Source: Kribbella voronezhensis (GTDB lineage Bacteria; Actinomycetota; Actinomycetes; Propionibacteriales; Kribbellaceae). Taken from it: a stretch of DNA of 64,000 nt. Every line of letters starts with the position of its first letter. Positions within the stretch are counted from its first letter, which is position 1. A model generated the notes under the pieces. The model was not told the origin of the DNA. It saw nothing but the letters and a program-made list of their open reading frames with translations, and ran no database searches. This document shows, piece by piece, positions 23,765-32,177 of the stretch. The translations under genes and the position numbers were made by a program. The stretch spans positions 3,913,403-3,977,402 of the forward strand of contig NZ_SOCE01000001.1 in assembly GCF_004365175.1 (NCBI RefSeq). The letters are read 5' to 3'.

Positions 23765-25297
23765 CTACTGATTTAGCAGGCGTGCCTTCACCTCGTTCTT
23801 GAGCACCTTGCCCACCTTGGACCGGGGCAGGTCGTCCCAGACCACGACCTGCTTGGGCGTCTTCACCCCACCGAGCCGGCTCTTGACGAAGTTCCGTACT
23901 TCGGACTCGGTCACGGTCAGCCCCGGATGCAGTTGCAGTACGGCGGTCACCCGCTCGCCCCACTTCTCGTCGGGCATCCCGACGACAGCGCAGTCGCGAA
24001 CGGCCGGGTAGGCCATCAGCGCCTGCTCGACCTCGGCCGAGTAGACGTTGAATCCGCCGGTGATGATCATGTCTTTCGCTCGATCCACTAGGTAGAGGTA
24101 GTTGAACTCGTCGAGGAACCCGATGTCCCCCGTGTGATGCCAGCCGTACTGCGAGGAAGCCGCCGTCGCCTCCGGGTCCCGGTAGTAGCCGGCCATCACC
24201 AGCGACCCGCGGACCACGATCTCGCCGCGTTCGCCGCGATCGGCCAGCCGCCCGTCGTCGGTCATGATCGCGACCTGGGTGAGCGGACTCGGCCGGCCCG
24301 CGGAGGTGAACCGCTCGACCGCCATCGAGCCGTCGGCGTGGAAGTGGTCGGCCGGCGCCATCGTCGAGATCATCATGGGCGCCTCGCTCTGACCGAACAG
24401 TTGCGCCATCACCGGCCCGATCCGCCTCAGCGCCTCTTCCAGCCGCGCCGCCGACATCGGCGCGGCGCCGTACCAGAAGCACTGCAGGGAGCTCAGCTCC
24501 GTTGTGGGCAAGGCGTCGTGCGACAGCAGCATGTAGATGAGCGTCGGCGGCAAGAAGGTATGGGTGACCCCATGCCGTTCGATCAACGCCAGGAAGTCGC
24601 CCAGATCGGGCGTGGGCATGATCACCACCTCGCCGCCGAGGGCGAGGATCGGGAAGCACAGAACGCCGGCCGCATGCGTCAACGGAGCAAGCGCGAGGTA
24701 CACCGGCCGCCCCTCGAACGGGTAGCTCATCAAGGTGATCGCCGACATCGTCTCCAGGTTCCGCCCGGTCAGCATCACCCCCTTCGGCCGGCCGGTGGTC
24801 CCGCCGGTGCCCACCAGGATCGCGAGGTCGTCGAGGTCCGGCGCCTCCCACGGATCAGCCGGTACGCCGTCCAGCCAGTCGACCAAGCTCATTGCTCCCG
24901 GCAACGAGTCGTCCAGGCAGATCACCGTGGTCAGCTTCGGCAGCTCCGGCAGGATCCGTTCGACCAGCGGGAGGAACGCGCGCTGGAAGATCAGGCAGGA
25001 GCAGTCGAAGGAGTCCAGCAGTTCGCGGTTCTCCGCCGCCTCGTTGCGGGGGTTGATCGGGCACCAGATCGCGCCGGCCCGGGAGATGCCGAACACACAG
25101 GCGAACGAGATCGGGTTGTTCGCCGACAGGATGGCGACCTTGTCGCCCGGTGAGATCCCGGACTTGTGCAGGGCACGGGCCACCTGGTGGGAGAACTCCT
25201 GGACCTCGGCATAGCTGAGACTGGCCCCGGTCATGGTCAGGCAGGGCTCGTCCGGTCCGAGCGAGGCGCCCTTGTCGAGGTAGTCGAACAACCGCAC
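23765..25297 (-). CDS. Acyl-CoA synthetase (AMP-forming)
   Basis: 510 residues. GTG 25297 is chosen because GGGAG lies 6 nt upstream; a TTG four codons earlier is possible. Adenylate-forming motifs are complete: 'VGTGGTTGRPKGVMLT' (P-loop), 'GWHHTGDIGFLDE' (ribose-binding Asp), 'DRAKDMIITGGFNVYSAEVE' and the catalytic Lys in 'PRSKVGKVLKNEVK'. It activates a carboxylic acid as the CoA thioester, most likely a fatty or aromatic acid. A terminator-like hairpin separates it from the upstream dehydrogenase pair, so expression may be only partly shared. Confidence 0.92.
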   Translation of the reverse strand: MRLFDYLDKGASLGPDEPCLTMTGASLSYAEVQEFSHQVARALHKSGISPGDKVAILSANNPISFACVFGISRAGAIWCPINPRNEAAENRELLDSFDCSCLIFQRAFLPLVERILPELPKLTTVICLDDSLPGAMSLVDWLDGVPADPWEAPDLDDLAILVGTGGTTGRPKGVMLTGRNLETMSAITLMSYPFEGRPVYLALAPLTHAAGVLCFPILALGGEVVIMPTPDLGDFLALIERHGVTHTFLPPTLIYMLLSHDALPTTELSSLQCFWYGAAPMSAARLEEALRRIGPVMAQLFGQSEAPMMISTMAPADHFHADGSMAVERFTSAGRPSPLTQVAIMTDDGRLADRGERGEIVVRGSLVMAGYYRDPEATAASSQYGWHHTGDIGFLDEFNYLYLVDRAKDMIITGGFNVYSAEVEQALMAYPAVRDCAVVGMPDEKWGERVTAVLQLHPGLTVTESEVRNFVKSRLGGVKTPKQVVVWDDLPRSKVGKVLKNEVKARLLNQ

Positions 25298-25345
25298 GCC
25301 AGCTCCCAAACGCGATTCCCCAGTCCCGGCAGGTGGATCCAGGTG

Positions 25346-25389
25346 CAGGTGCGGGAGTGCCCGGGGGGTGGGTAGAACTCCCGCACCTG
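25346..25389 (-). terminator. Terminator after the dehydrogenase pair
   Basis: A perfect 13-bp stem CAGGTGCGGGAGT/ACTCCCGCACCTG with an 18-nt loop lies 57 bp after the stop at 25446 and 49 bp before the acyl-CoA synthetase start, so it probably limits read-through. Confidence 0.75.
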
Positions 25390-25445
25390 GTCCTGGTGTC
25401 CCGCGCCGGGTACGCCTCGTCCTCTGGCGACCCCGGCGCGGGCGA

Positions 25446-26564
25446 TCAGTGGTGCACGGTCACGACCGGCTCGAGTACCAGCCCGAAGCTTCGTAGTACG
25501 CCGAGTAGTTCGCGGTGCCCGAAGGCCTGGCAGGCCGACGCGAGTCCGGCGCGACGCGGCGGCTGCTGGAGCAACGAGTACGCCGCGTACGCCTGGAGTG
25601 CGCCGGTTTGCTTGTAGTTGCTGTTGCCGTGGATGACACAGTGCGCCCGCCCGAGCGGCCCCGAGGCGTGGACGGAATCGAGCGAGGTGTTGATCCGCGG
25701 GTTCTCGCGGGGTGGCATGCTCGCCTGGACCGAGGCGGCGACCTCACCGAGCGCGGCGTCCTGCTGGTCGACGGGGAGCGTCTTGATCTGGCTCTCCACC
25801 ATCTTCACCGCCTCGACGACGCCCTGCATGACGGTCCGGTCGAAGACGCCGCCGGCCACCTTGACGTTGGCCACCCGGGGGTCGTGCCTGAACCACACCG
25901 GGTGGCTCGTCCCACCCCAGGGCAGCGCGAGGGCACTCGCATGCTGTCCCGGGACGTTCACCTCGAAAGTGGTCAGCGGATCCCACTTCACGAGTTCGTT
26001 CTGTTCGAGGTAGTGCCAGTCCGCCTTCAGAATGGTGAAGATCGTCTGGGTCGACGCGTACGTCGGGAAGCCCTTCCAGAGCACCAGGATGTCGAGCGTG
26101 TCGAGCCCCGGTGTCTCCAGGCAGATGTTCGCCGCGATCTCGCCGGTCGTGTACATCTGGGCGACACCCGGCGACAGCAACAGGCCTTGCGCGGCGAACT
26201 TGTCGCTCCAGTTCTTCTCCGCCTCCAGCATCCAGTCCTGCTCGCCGGTGGTGTCCAGGTAATGGCAGCCGGCCGCCAGCGACGCCTCGACCACCTCGGG
26301 CCCGTACTTCACGAACGGGCCGACCATGTTGCTCACCACCTTGGCGCCGCTGAACAGCTCGGTGAGTGCGGAGACGTCGTGCTCGACCTCCACCACCTCG
26401 TGGTCGACGGTCTCGATGCCGGGGACCTTGTCGAGGACCTCCTGGACCCGGGCCTTGTCCCGTCCCGCCGCGATGAAGGGGACGTTGTACTCGCGCAGGT
26501 ACTCGCAGACGAGCCGGCCGGTGTACCCGGAGGCGCCGTACACGACGACCGGTTTGTCGCCCAT
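25446..26564 (-). CDS. Saccharopine dehydrogenase-like NADP-binding protein
   Basis: 372 residues. The N-terminus 'VVVYGASGYTGRLVCEYLRE' is a Rossmann motif of the saccharopine dehydrogenase/trans-acting enoyl reductase family; 'NMVGPFVKYGPEVVEASLAAG' and 'HYLDTTGEQDWM' are further family motifs. Mycobacterial relatives reduce polyketide enoyl groups, while others act on small substrates; the actual reaction is unknown here. ATG 26564 shares its first base with the stop of the SDR gene (TGATG); a GTG one codon earlier is possible. Same operon as the SDR gene. Confidence 0.87.
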   Translation of the reverse strand: MGDKPVVVYGASGYTGRLVCEYLREYNVPFIAAGRDKARVQEVLDKVPGIETVDHEVVEVEHDVSALTELFSGAKVVSNMVGPFVKYGPEVVEASLAAGCHYLDTTGEQDWMLEAEKNWSDKFAAQGLLLSPGVAQMYTTGEIAANICLETPGLDTLDILVLWKGFPTYASTQTIFTILKADWHYLEQNELVKWDPLTTFEVNVPGQHASALALPWGGTSHPVWFRHDPRVANVKVAGGVFDRTVMQGVVEAVKMVESQIKTLPVDQQDAALGEVAASVQASMPPRENPRINTSLDSVHASGPLGRAHCVIHGNSNYKQTGALQAYAAYSLLQQPPRRAGLASACQAFGHRELLGVLRSFGLVLEPVVTVHH

Positions 26565-27361
26565 CACATGCCCATTCCGCCGTCGACCGGCAGGCCCGCG
26601 CCGGTGATGAACTTGGCGGCGTCGGAGGCCAGGAACACGACCGCGTCGGCCATGTCGCCGACCTCGCCGAGGCGCCCGAGTGGGGTCAGGCCGATCACGT
26701 CACCGACCGCGGCCTCGGCCGACGGCCAGAGCCCTAGCGTGACCATGTCCGCGGCCAGCTTCATGCCCATCTCGGTCGGCACCAGGCCGGGGTACACACA
26801 GTTGACGCGTACGCCGTACCCGAGCTTGCCGGACTCCATCGCGGCGACCCGGGTCAACCGGTCCACCGCCGACTTGGTCGCGGAGTACCCGGCGATGCCC
26901 GGGAACGGGATCGTCGCCGCCACGCTGGAGATGTTGACCACCGAGCCACCGGACCCCGCCGGTCCACCCGGGCGCATCGCCCGGAACGCGTGCTTCAGGC
27001 CGAGCGCGGTGCCCAGCACGTTGATCTCCAGCATGGTGCGGACGTCGGCGGGATCGAGGTCGACGACCAGACCGGACAGTTCGACGCCGGCGTTGTTGAC
27101 CAGGATGTCCAGACCGCCGAGCTCAGCGATGGTGGCGGTGACGGCCGCCTCCCAGTTCGCGTCGTCGGTGACATCCAGTGGCACGAAGGCGGCGGTGGCG
27201 CCCGAGTCCTTCAGGCTGTCCGCGGTCGCCTTGCCGAGATCTTCCTGGATGTCTGCGATCACCACCGAGGCACCGGCCTTCGCCAGCGCCTCGGCCATCC
27301 CCTGACCGAGGCCGCGCCCGCCCCCGGTCACCAGCGCCTTGCGCCCGGTCAGGTCGTACAT
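26564..27361 (-). CDS. SDR-family oxidoreductase
   Basis: 265 residues. A classical SDR: cofactor motif 'VTGGGRGLGQGMAEAL', 'NNAGV', catalytic Ser in 'VNISSVAATIPFPG' and Tyr-Lys in 'YSATKSAVDR', and C-terminal 'FITGAGLPVDGGMGM'. The acidic 'ADIQ' after strand 2 favours NAD(H) as cofactor. It probably oxidises an alcohol made in the pathway of the following genes. It is the first gene of a minus-strand operon divergent from a TetR gene; the intervening region carries two operator repeats. Confidence 0.93.
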   Translation of the reverse strand: MYDLTGRKALVTGGGRGLGQGMAEALAKAGASVVIADIQEDLGKATADSLKDSGATAAFVPLDVTDDANWEAAVTATIAELGGLDILVNNAGVELSGLVVDLDPADVRTMLEINVLGTALGLKHAFRAMRPGGPAGSGGSVVNISSVAATIPFPGIAGYSATKSAVDRLTRVAAMESGKLGYGVRVNCVYPGLVPTEMGMKLAADMVTLGLWPSAEAAVGDVIGLTPLGRLGEVGDMADAVVFLASDAAKFITGAGLPVDGGMGM

Positions 27362-27441
27362 GCACTTCTCCTCCCGCTGCGGGGTGCCCGATCACCGATG
27401 AGGTGCGGTGACCGGGCGATGCTGACAGCGTTGTGGACTTC

Positions 27442-27479
27442 TGGACAGTCGTCAAGAGTTCCTTGGACAACTGTCAAGA
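27442..27479. promoter_or_regulatory. Twin direct-repeat operator between SDR operon and TetR gene
   Basis: Two 16-bp copies, TGGACAGTCGTCAAGA (27442-27457) and TGGACAACTGTCAAGA (27464-27479), share 13 of 16 bases and are spaced exactly 22 bp apart, two helical turns. Each contains a small palindrome of type GAC(N4)GTC. The position, 80 to 120 bp from both divergent starts, fits cooperative binding by the TetR product. Confidence 0.65.
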
Positions 27480-27564
27480 AAACGTCCGGCCGGGGTACAG
27501 TCGGAGGACTACCTCCGGCGCCGCCCCGATCGTGGTCGCCGCCGGGACCCCAGGAGGCCTGATC

Positions 27565-28185
27565 GTGACCGAGGTGACGGACCGCATCTCGCGCCGGCAG
27601 GTGGACAAGTTCGCGGAGCGCCGCTCCCAACTCGCCACCTCGGCGCTGCGAACGCTGTCCCAGCTCGGCTACGCCCGCACCAGCCTGCGCGAGATCGCGC
27701 AGAACTCGGAGTTCTCGCACGGCGTACTGCACTACTACTTCCGCGACAAGGTCGAGCTGATCATGTACTGCGTCAAGCAGTACAAGGCCGAGTGCGTCAC
27801 CCGCTACGACCAGATCGTCGCGACGGCCGAGGACGCCGACCAACTCAAGGTCGACTTCGGCGCGGCCCTGGCCGTCACCTGCGAAGAAGACGCCACCATG
27901 CACCGCCTCTGGTACGACCTCCGCAACCAGTCCCTCTTCGAGGAGTCCTTCCGCGAGGACACCCTGGAAATCGACAAGTCGCTGGAACAGATGATCTGGC
28001 GCATCGTCACCACGTACGCCGACCTGGCCGGCCGCGACCTCTCAGTCACCCCCGCCACGGCTTACGGCCTCCTCGACGGCCTCTTCCAGCAAGCCCTCTT
28101 CCGCCACCTCGCCGGCGACGAAACCGCCCTCCCGACCCTCCGCACCGCCACCGAACAAACCCTCCCCAAGTTCTTGCTCAGCTGA
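27565..28185 (+). CDS. TetR-family regulator of the divergent dehydrogenase operon
   Basis: 206 residues from GTG 27565, chosen because a perfect AGGAGG lies 7 nt upstream. The HTH reads 'TSLREIAQNSEFSHGVLHYY' (about 35-55) followed by 'FRDKVELI', the canonical TetR ending. The C-terminal helical domain resembles BetI-type ligand pockets ('MHRLWYDLRNQSLFEESFRE'). It is divergent from the SDR/saccharopine dehydrogenase-like genes and almost certainly represses them and itself through the twin operator. Likely effector: an acyl-CoA or pathway substrate, which is inference. Confidence 0.9.
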   Translation: MTEVTDRISRRQVDKFAERRSQLATSALRTLSQLGYARTSLREIAQNSEFSHGVLHYYFRDKVELIMYCVKQYKAECVTRYDQIVATAEDADQLKVDFGAALAVTCEEDATMHRLWYDLRNQSLFEESFREDTLEIDKSLEQMIWRIVTTYADLAGRDLSVTPATAYGLLDGLFQQALFRHLAGDETALPTLRTATEQTLPKFLLS

Positions 28186-28194
28186 CAACGACCC

Positions 28195-28268
28195 CGCCCA
28201 CGCGACCTCCTACGTCGGCCGCTCCCCACCCCCCAGCTCCGGCTCCTCCGTCGCCCTCCGCTGCCTCG
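28195..28268 (+). repeat. Twin-hairpin dispersed repeat, copy 1
   Basis: About 72-bp element that begins 10 bp after the TetR stop. It runs from CGCCCACGCG to GCTGCCTCG with a central CACCCCCCAGCTCCGG. Two small hairpins share the loop word TCCTnCGTC; here the second stem is GGC/GCC. Four more copies are at 28981, 35766, 39349 and 39548. Confidence 0.8.
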
Positions 28269-28315
28269 CTCAGGGTCCGCCGGTCACCCAACGATCTGCC
28301 GATCTTCACGCGTGC

Positions 28316-28646
28316 CGAGACATCGACACATCCGGCCTCTCGCCGTCCACTTTGTGCTGCTGGCTTCGGACCGGTGCGCTGGACCCCCGGGGAGCCAAAC
28401 CGTCCAGGTGACGCGACGATGACTTTCGCCTGCCTGGTCGAGACCCACATGCTGCGTCAGTTGCGGCTTGCTGGGCTCTCGTTGCAAGCCATTCGGGATG
28501 CCGCGGTCAGGCTGCGAACGGACGCCGGCAGACCGCACCCACTCGCCTGGCGTCGGATCGCGCATGACGGGCGAGACCTGCTGATGGAGATTGCCGCCGA
28601 AGGGCGGGACGCGGGTCGAAGACACCGAGTGGATCGAGTGGGCTGA
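28316..28646 (+). pseudogene. Antitoxin remnant (DUF433-like), frameshifted
   Basis: The first part, in one frame from about 28316, reads 'RDIDTSGLSPSTLCCWLRTG', a MerR-like HTH seen at the start of DUF433-type antitoxins. The next part is in another frame from 28419: 'FACLVETHMLRQLRLAGLSL' and 'HPLAWRRIAHDGRDLLMEIA', the C-terminal core of the same antitoxins. The frame change near 28405 breaks the gene, and the 3' end runs out of frame into the toxin remnant. In intact modules the antitoxin precedes and controls a PIN-like toxin, as here. Confidence 0.6.
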
Positions 28647-28902
28647 TCGCGAGCAGCTCGTCGTATTGACAGAGGATGACGCGATTCGCCGGCGACCGCT
28701 GGAACGGGCCGCCTTGGGGGAGTCCGGTCTGCGGGTGTTCTGCCTGACCAATGCGAATCTCACGAAGGCGGAGCAAGTCGCGAGATTCGAGCGCTGGCCG
28801 GCGATTCTGCGGAAATGCCGGACGGCAGGCCCGTTCGTTGGTGGCGTCTACGCGGACCGCCTAAAGGATCTGCCGTTTGATCGACCTTGCACTCAGCACT
28901 AG
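28591..28902 (+). pseudogene. PIN-like toxin remnant without N-terminus
   Basis: 'RVEDTEWIEWADREQLVVLT' followed by 'EDDAIRRRPLERAALGESGL' and 'RVFCLTNANLTKAEQVARFE' is the C-terminal two-thirds of a PIN-like toxin with the conserved acidic 'T(E/K)DD' and 'Arg-rich' segment. An in-frame stop lies just upstream of 28591, and the first 35-40 residues, which hold the first catalytic Asp of the PIN site, are absent. A deletion that joined the antitoxin 3' end to this gene explains both losses. A TTG at 28591 could start a fragment, but no good ribosome site is seen. Confidence 0.6.
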
Positions 28903-28980
28903 TTGCCCTCGGCTACTACCTGTCCACCGGACACACGCACCCGGGATGTCTACCCGGCTGCGGCGCATTGGGCACCTGGG

Positions 28981-29053
28981 CGAGGCAGCGAAGGGCGACG
29001 GAGGAGCCCGGAGCTGGGGGGTGCGGAGTGGCGACGTAGGAGCCGCGTGGGCG
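28981..29053 (-). repeat. Twin-hairpin dispersed repeat, copy 2
   Basis: Minus-oriented copy that starts 3 bp after the paaK stop codon (TAA 29057-29059). Its second stem is GGGC/GCCC, different in sequence from copy 1 but still paired, with the same TCCTnCGTC loop. Copies 1 and 2 face each other across the toxin-antitoxin remnant. Confidence 0.8.
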
Positions 29054-29056
29054 GGG

Positions 29057-30370
29057 TTACCTGTTTCGTTGGTCGTTGATGCGTTTTGCTTTGCCGAGGG
29101 AGCGTTCCAGGGCGTGGGGTTGCAGGATCTCGACCCTGGCGGTGATGCCGATGCGCCTTTTGATGAGGTGGGTGAGGGCGTTCGCGGCGGGAGAGTGGTC
29201 GGTGAGGCCGGGGGCGGCTTCTACCTGGACGGTCAGTTCGTCGAGGCGGTTCGGGCGGGTGAGGGTGCAGAGGTAGTGGGGTGTGAGGCCTTCGACGGTG
29301 AGGATGAGTTCTTCGATCTGGGTCGGGAAGACGTTGACGCCGCGGATGATCATCAGGTCGTCGGTGCGGCCGGTGATCTTCTCCATTCGGCGCATGCCGG
29401 GGCGGGCCGTGCCGGGGAGGAGTCTGGTGAGGTCGCGGGTGCGGTACCGCAGTACTGGGAAGGCCTCCTTCGTCAACGTGGTGAAGACGAGTTCGCCCTC
29501 GGAGCCGTCCGGCAGTACCTCGCCGGTGACGGGATCGATGATCTCCGGGTAGAAGTGGTCCTCCCAGATGTGCAGGCCGTCCTTGGTTTCGACGCATTCC
29601 TGCGCGACGCCGGGCCCCATCACCTCGGAAAGCCCGTAGATGTCGACCGCGTGCATGCCGGTCCGTGACTCCACCTCGGTCCGCATCTGCTCGGTCCACG
29701 GTTCGGCGCCGAAGATCCCCACCCGCAAGGAGGTCTCGCGAGGATCGATGCCGCGGGCAATCATCTCGTCCATGATCGCGAGGAAGTACGAGGGCGTCAC
29801 CATGATGATCTGGGCGCCGAAGTCGCGGATCAGGTCGACTTGGCGTTCCGTCATCCCGCCGGAGACCGGGACGACCGTGCAGCCGAGCCGCTCGGCGCCG
29901 TAGTGCGCACCGAGCCCACCGGTGAAGAGCCCATATCCGTAAGCGACATGGCACACGTCTCCGGCGCGGCCACCGGCGGCGCGGATCGATCGGGCGATCA
30001 GGTCGGCCCAGTTGTCGATGTCGGCCCGCGTGTACCCGACGACGGTCGGGCGCCCCGTCGTACCGGAGGACGCGTGCACCCGGACGACGTCGGTACGAGG
30101 GACGGCGAACATGCCGAACGGGTAGTTCTCCCGCAGGTCGTGCTTCGACGTGAACGGCAGGCGGCTCAGGTCCGCGAGCGACTTCAGCTCATCGGGGACG
30201 AAACCCACGCCGTCCAGCGCCGCGCGATAGTGCGGGACATTCTCGTACGCCGTGCGCACGGTCGCCTGGAGTCCGGCGAGCTGCCGCGCCCGGAGCTCGT
30301 CCACGGACAGCCGTTCACCGGCGTCCTGGAGCTCCACCGGACACGCCTCACCGAGGAACCGATCGGTCAT
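29057..30370 (-). CDS. paaK: Phenylacetate-CoA ligase
   Basis: 437 residues, normal length. The adenylation signature 'VHASSGTTGRPTVVGYT' and the family-specific 'IYGLSEVMGPGVAQEC', 'HIWEDHFYPEIIDP' and 'ITGRTDDLMIIRGVNVFP' identify PaaK. It forms phenylacetyl-CoA from phenylacetate, CoA and ATP, the first step of aerobic phenylacetate catabolism. ATG 30370 has GGGAGG 6 nt upstream. It is the last gene of a minus-strand group with thiolase and PaaI. The epoxidase genes paaABCDE are not in the window. Confidence 0.94.
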   Translation of the reverse strand: MTDRFLGEACPVELQDAGERLSVDELRARQLAGLQATVRTAYENVPHYRAALDGVGFVPDELKSLADLSRLPFTSKHDLRENYPFGMFAVPRTDVVRVHASSGTTGRPTVVGYTRADIDNWADLIARSIRAAGGRAGDVCHVAYGYGLFTGGLGAHYGAERLGCTVVPVSGGMTERQVDLIRDFGAQIIMVTPSYFLAIMDEMIARGIDPRETSLRVGIFGAEPWTEQMRTEVESRTGMHAVDIYGLSEVMGPGVAQECVETKDGLHIWEDHFYPEIIDPVTGEVLPDGSEGELVFTTLTKEAFPVLRYRTRDLTRLLPGTARPGMRRMEKITGRTDDLMIIRGVNVFPTQIEELILTVEGLTPHYLCTLTRPNRLDELTVQVEAAPGLTDHSPAANALTHLIKRRIGITARVEILQPHALERSLGKAKRINDQRNR

Positions 30371-30409
30371 CCCAACCTCCCTAGAGCCCCAGTATTCCCC
30401 TGGGCAGCA

Positions 30410-31615
30410 CTACGGCCGTGCGAGCAGGGTCGCGATGCCCTGGCCTACCCCGATACACATCGTGGACAACGCGTACTCGGCGTCGCGGTGGCGAAGCTCG
30501 AGAGCGGCTGTCAGTGCGAGGCGGGCGCCGGACATACCCAGGGGGTGTCCCAGGGCGATGGCGCCGCCGTTCGGGTTGACGTGCTCAGCGTCGTCGGGAA
30601 GGCCGAGTTCGCGCAGGACCGCGAGGGACTGGGCCGCGAACGCCTCGTTCAGCTCGATCACGCCGAGGTCGGACAACGCGACGCCGGTGCGGGCAAGAAG
30701 CTTGCGGGTGGCCGGAACCGGCCCGATCCCCATGATGCGAGGCGGTACGCCGGCCGCGGCGGTGCCCACGATCCGCGCGAGCGGCGTGACGCCGAGCCGC
30801 GAGACGGCGTCGCCACTCATCACCAGCAGAGCAGCGGCACCGTCGTTCACACCCGACGCGTTGCCGGCCGTCACCGTGCCGGGCGAACGGAACGGCGTCT
30901 TCAAACCGGCCAGCGCCTCGAGCGACGTCTCCCGCGGGTGCTCGTCGACCTCGACGGTCGTCACCGCGCCCCGCTTGCCGCGGACGGATACCGCAACGAT
31001 CTCCTCCGCGAGACGCCCGTTGGCCTGCGCCTTCGCGGCCCGCTGCTGACTGCGCACCGCGAACAGGTCCTGGTCTTCGCGGGAGATGCCGAAGTCAGCA
31101 GCTACGCTCTCCGCCGTCTCCGGCATCGAGTCGATCCCGTACTGCTTCTCCAGCAGGGGATTGACGAACCGCCAGCCGATCGTGGTGTCGAAGATCTCCG
31201 CCTGCCGGGAGAACGCGGTAGTTGCCTTCGGCATCACAAAAGGTGCCCTGGACATCGATTCGACGCCACCGGCCAGCACGATCTCGTTGTCTCCGGCAAT
31301 GATCGACCGGGCCGCCGAGGCCACCGCGTCGAGGCCGGAGCCACAGAGCCGGTTGATCGTCGTACCGGGTACGTCGGTAGGCAGGCCGGCCAGGAGCAGT
31401 GCCATCCGGGCGACGTTGCGGTTGTCCTCGCCCGCCTGGTTGGCGCAGCCGAGGATCACGTCGTCGATCGACGCCGGGTCGAGCGCGCTGTGCCGGGCGA
31501 GCAACGACGAGATCGCGTGCGCCGCGAGGTCGTCCGGGCGGACCGCGGCGAGCGCGCCGCCGTACCGGCCGATCGGGGTGCGAACACCGTCGACGAGGTA
31601 GGCCTCACGCGCCAT
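30410..31615 (-). CDS. paaJ: 3-oxoadipyl-CoA-type thiolase
   Basis: 401 residues. The nucleophilic Cys is in 'TTINRLCGSGLDAV', the second Cys in 'STMCIGVGQG' and the His in 'GGAIALGHPLGMSGAR', all in place. The segment 'ILGCANQAGEDNRNVARMAL' is characteristic of beta-ketoadipyl-CoA thiolases (PcaF/PaaJ), which cleave 3-oxoadipyl-CoA into succinyl-CoA and acetyl-CoA at the end of the phenylacetate and beta-ketoadipate routes. ATG 31615 lies inside the paaI 3' end (11-bp overlap). A general fatty acid thiolase is less likely. Confidence 0.9.
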   Translation of the reverse strand: MAREAYLVDGVRTPIGRYGGALAAVRPDDLAAHAISSLLARHSALDPASIDDVILGCANQAGEDNRNVARMALLLAGLPTDVPGTTINRLCGSGLDAVASAARSIIAGDNEIVLAGGVESMSRAPFVMPKATTAFSRQAEIFDTTIGWRFVNPLLEKQYGIDSMPETAESVAADFGISREDQDLFAVRSQQRAAKAQANGRLAEEIVAVSVRGKRGAVTTVEVDEHPRETSLEALAGLKTPFRSPGTVTAGNASGVNDGAAALLVMSGDAVSRLGVTPLARIVGTAAAGVPPRIMGIGPVPATRKLLARTGVALSDLGVIELNEAFAAQSLAVLRELGLPDDAEHVNPNGGAIALGHPLGMSGARLALTAALELRHRDAEYALSTMCIGVGQGIATLLARP

Positions 31616-32039
31616 CGTGACTCTCCTTCAGAACTGTTCCGGACAATTGTCGGCTGCGACCGCGGAACTCGGCGATCAGGTCGTCGCCGCGGCGGACCGT
31701 GACGTCGTAGATCCCGTTCCGCCCGTACGACGCCCGCTCGCGCGCCTCGGCGACCAGGAGATCCCCGCGCCGAGCCGGTGCGACGAAGACGATGTCGGCC
31801 GCTTGTGCGACGGTGACCTGGTTGCGGGAGTTGCAGGCGAACGCGAACGCCGAGTCGGCCAGCGTGAAGACGAAGCCGCCGTGCGCGATCCCGTGCCCGT
31901 TCACCATGTCGTCGCGCACCGGCATCTCCAGCACTGCGAACCCTTCACCGACCCGGACCAGGCGCATGCCGAGGGAGGCGCTGGCGCTGTCGTCGGCCCA
32001 CATCGCCGCGGCAACGGCCGCGGCCAGGTCCTCGCTCAT
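31605..32039 (-). CDS. paaI: PaaI-type hotdog thioesterase
   Basis: 144 residues from ATG 32039 with GGTGGA upstream; a TTG four codons earlier is possible. The hotdog-fold motif 'GHGIAHGGFVFTLADSAFAF' with its Asp is diagnostic of PaaI, which hydrolyses stalled ring-hydroxylated phenylacetyl-CoA to free CoA during phenylacetate breakdown. It begins the minus-strand paa group and overlaps the thiolase start. Inside its 3' end, GACAATTGTC (31642-31651) is a palindrome that resembles the operator core at 27467. Confidence 0.9.
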   Translation of the reverse strand: MSEDLAAAVAAAMWADDSASASLGMRLVRVGEGFAVLEMPVRDDMVNGHGIAHGGFVFTLADSAFAFACNSRNQVTVAQAADIVFVAPARRGDLLVAEARERASYGRNGIYDVTVRRGDDLIAEFRGRSRQLSGTVLKESHDGA

Positions 32040-32177
32040 CCGTCCACCCAAACTGAGTCCACTGCAGAGGGTTGTGACACTCTATCGGCGATCTGGCCAT
32101 TGACTGTAACATCACCTCTGAGACCCGGCCTACGCTGTTCGGTAGCAGCAGGCAGTTCCCGACCCTGGAGCGCGCAG

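Noticed and set aside
28421-28646. Treating the antitoxin-like frame as an intact gene
   Set aside because: Its N-terminal HTH is in a different frame and its C-terminus runs into the toxin remnant out of frame.
32040-32177. Sigma-70-like promoter from TTGACT in the paaI-paaN gap
   Set aside because: No -10 hexamer at acceptable spacing; only the presence of divergent promoters in general is supported.
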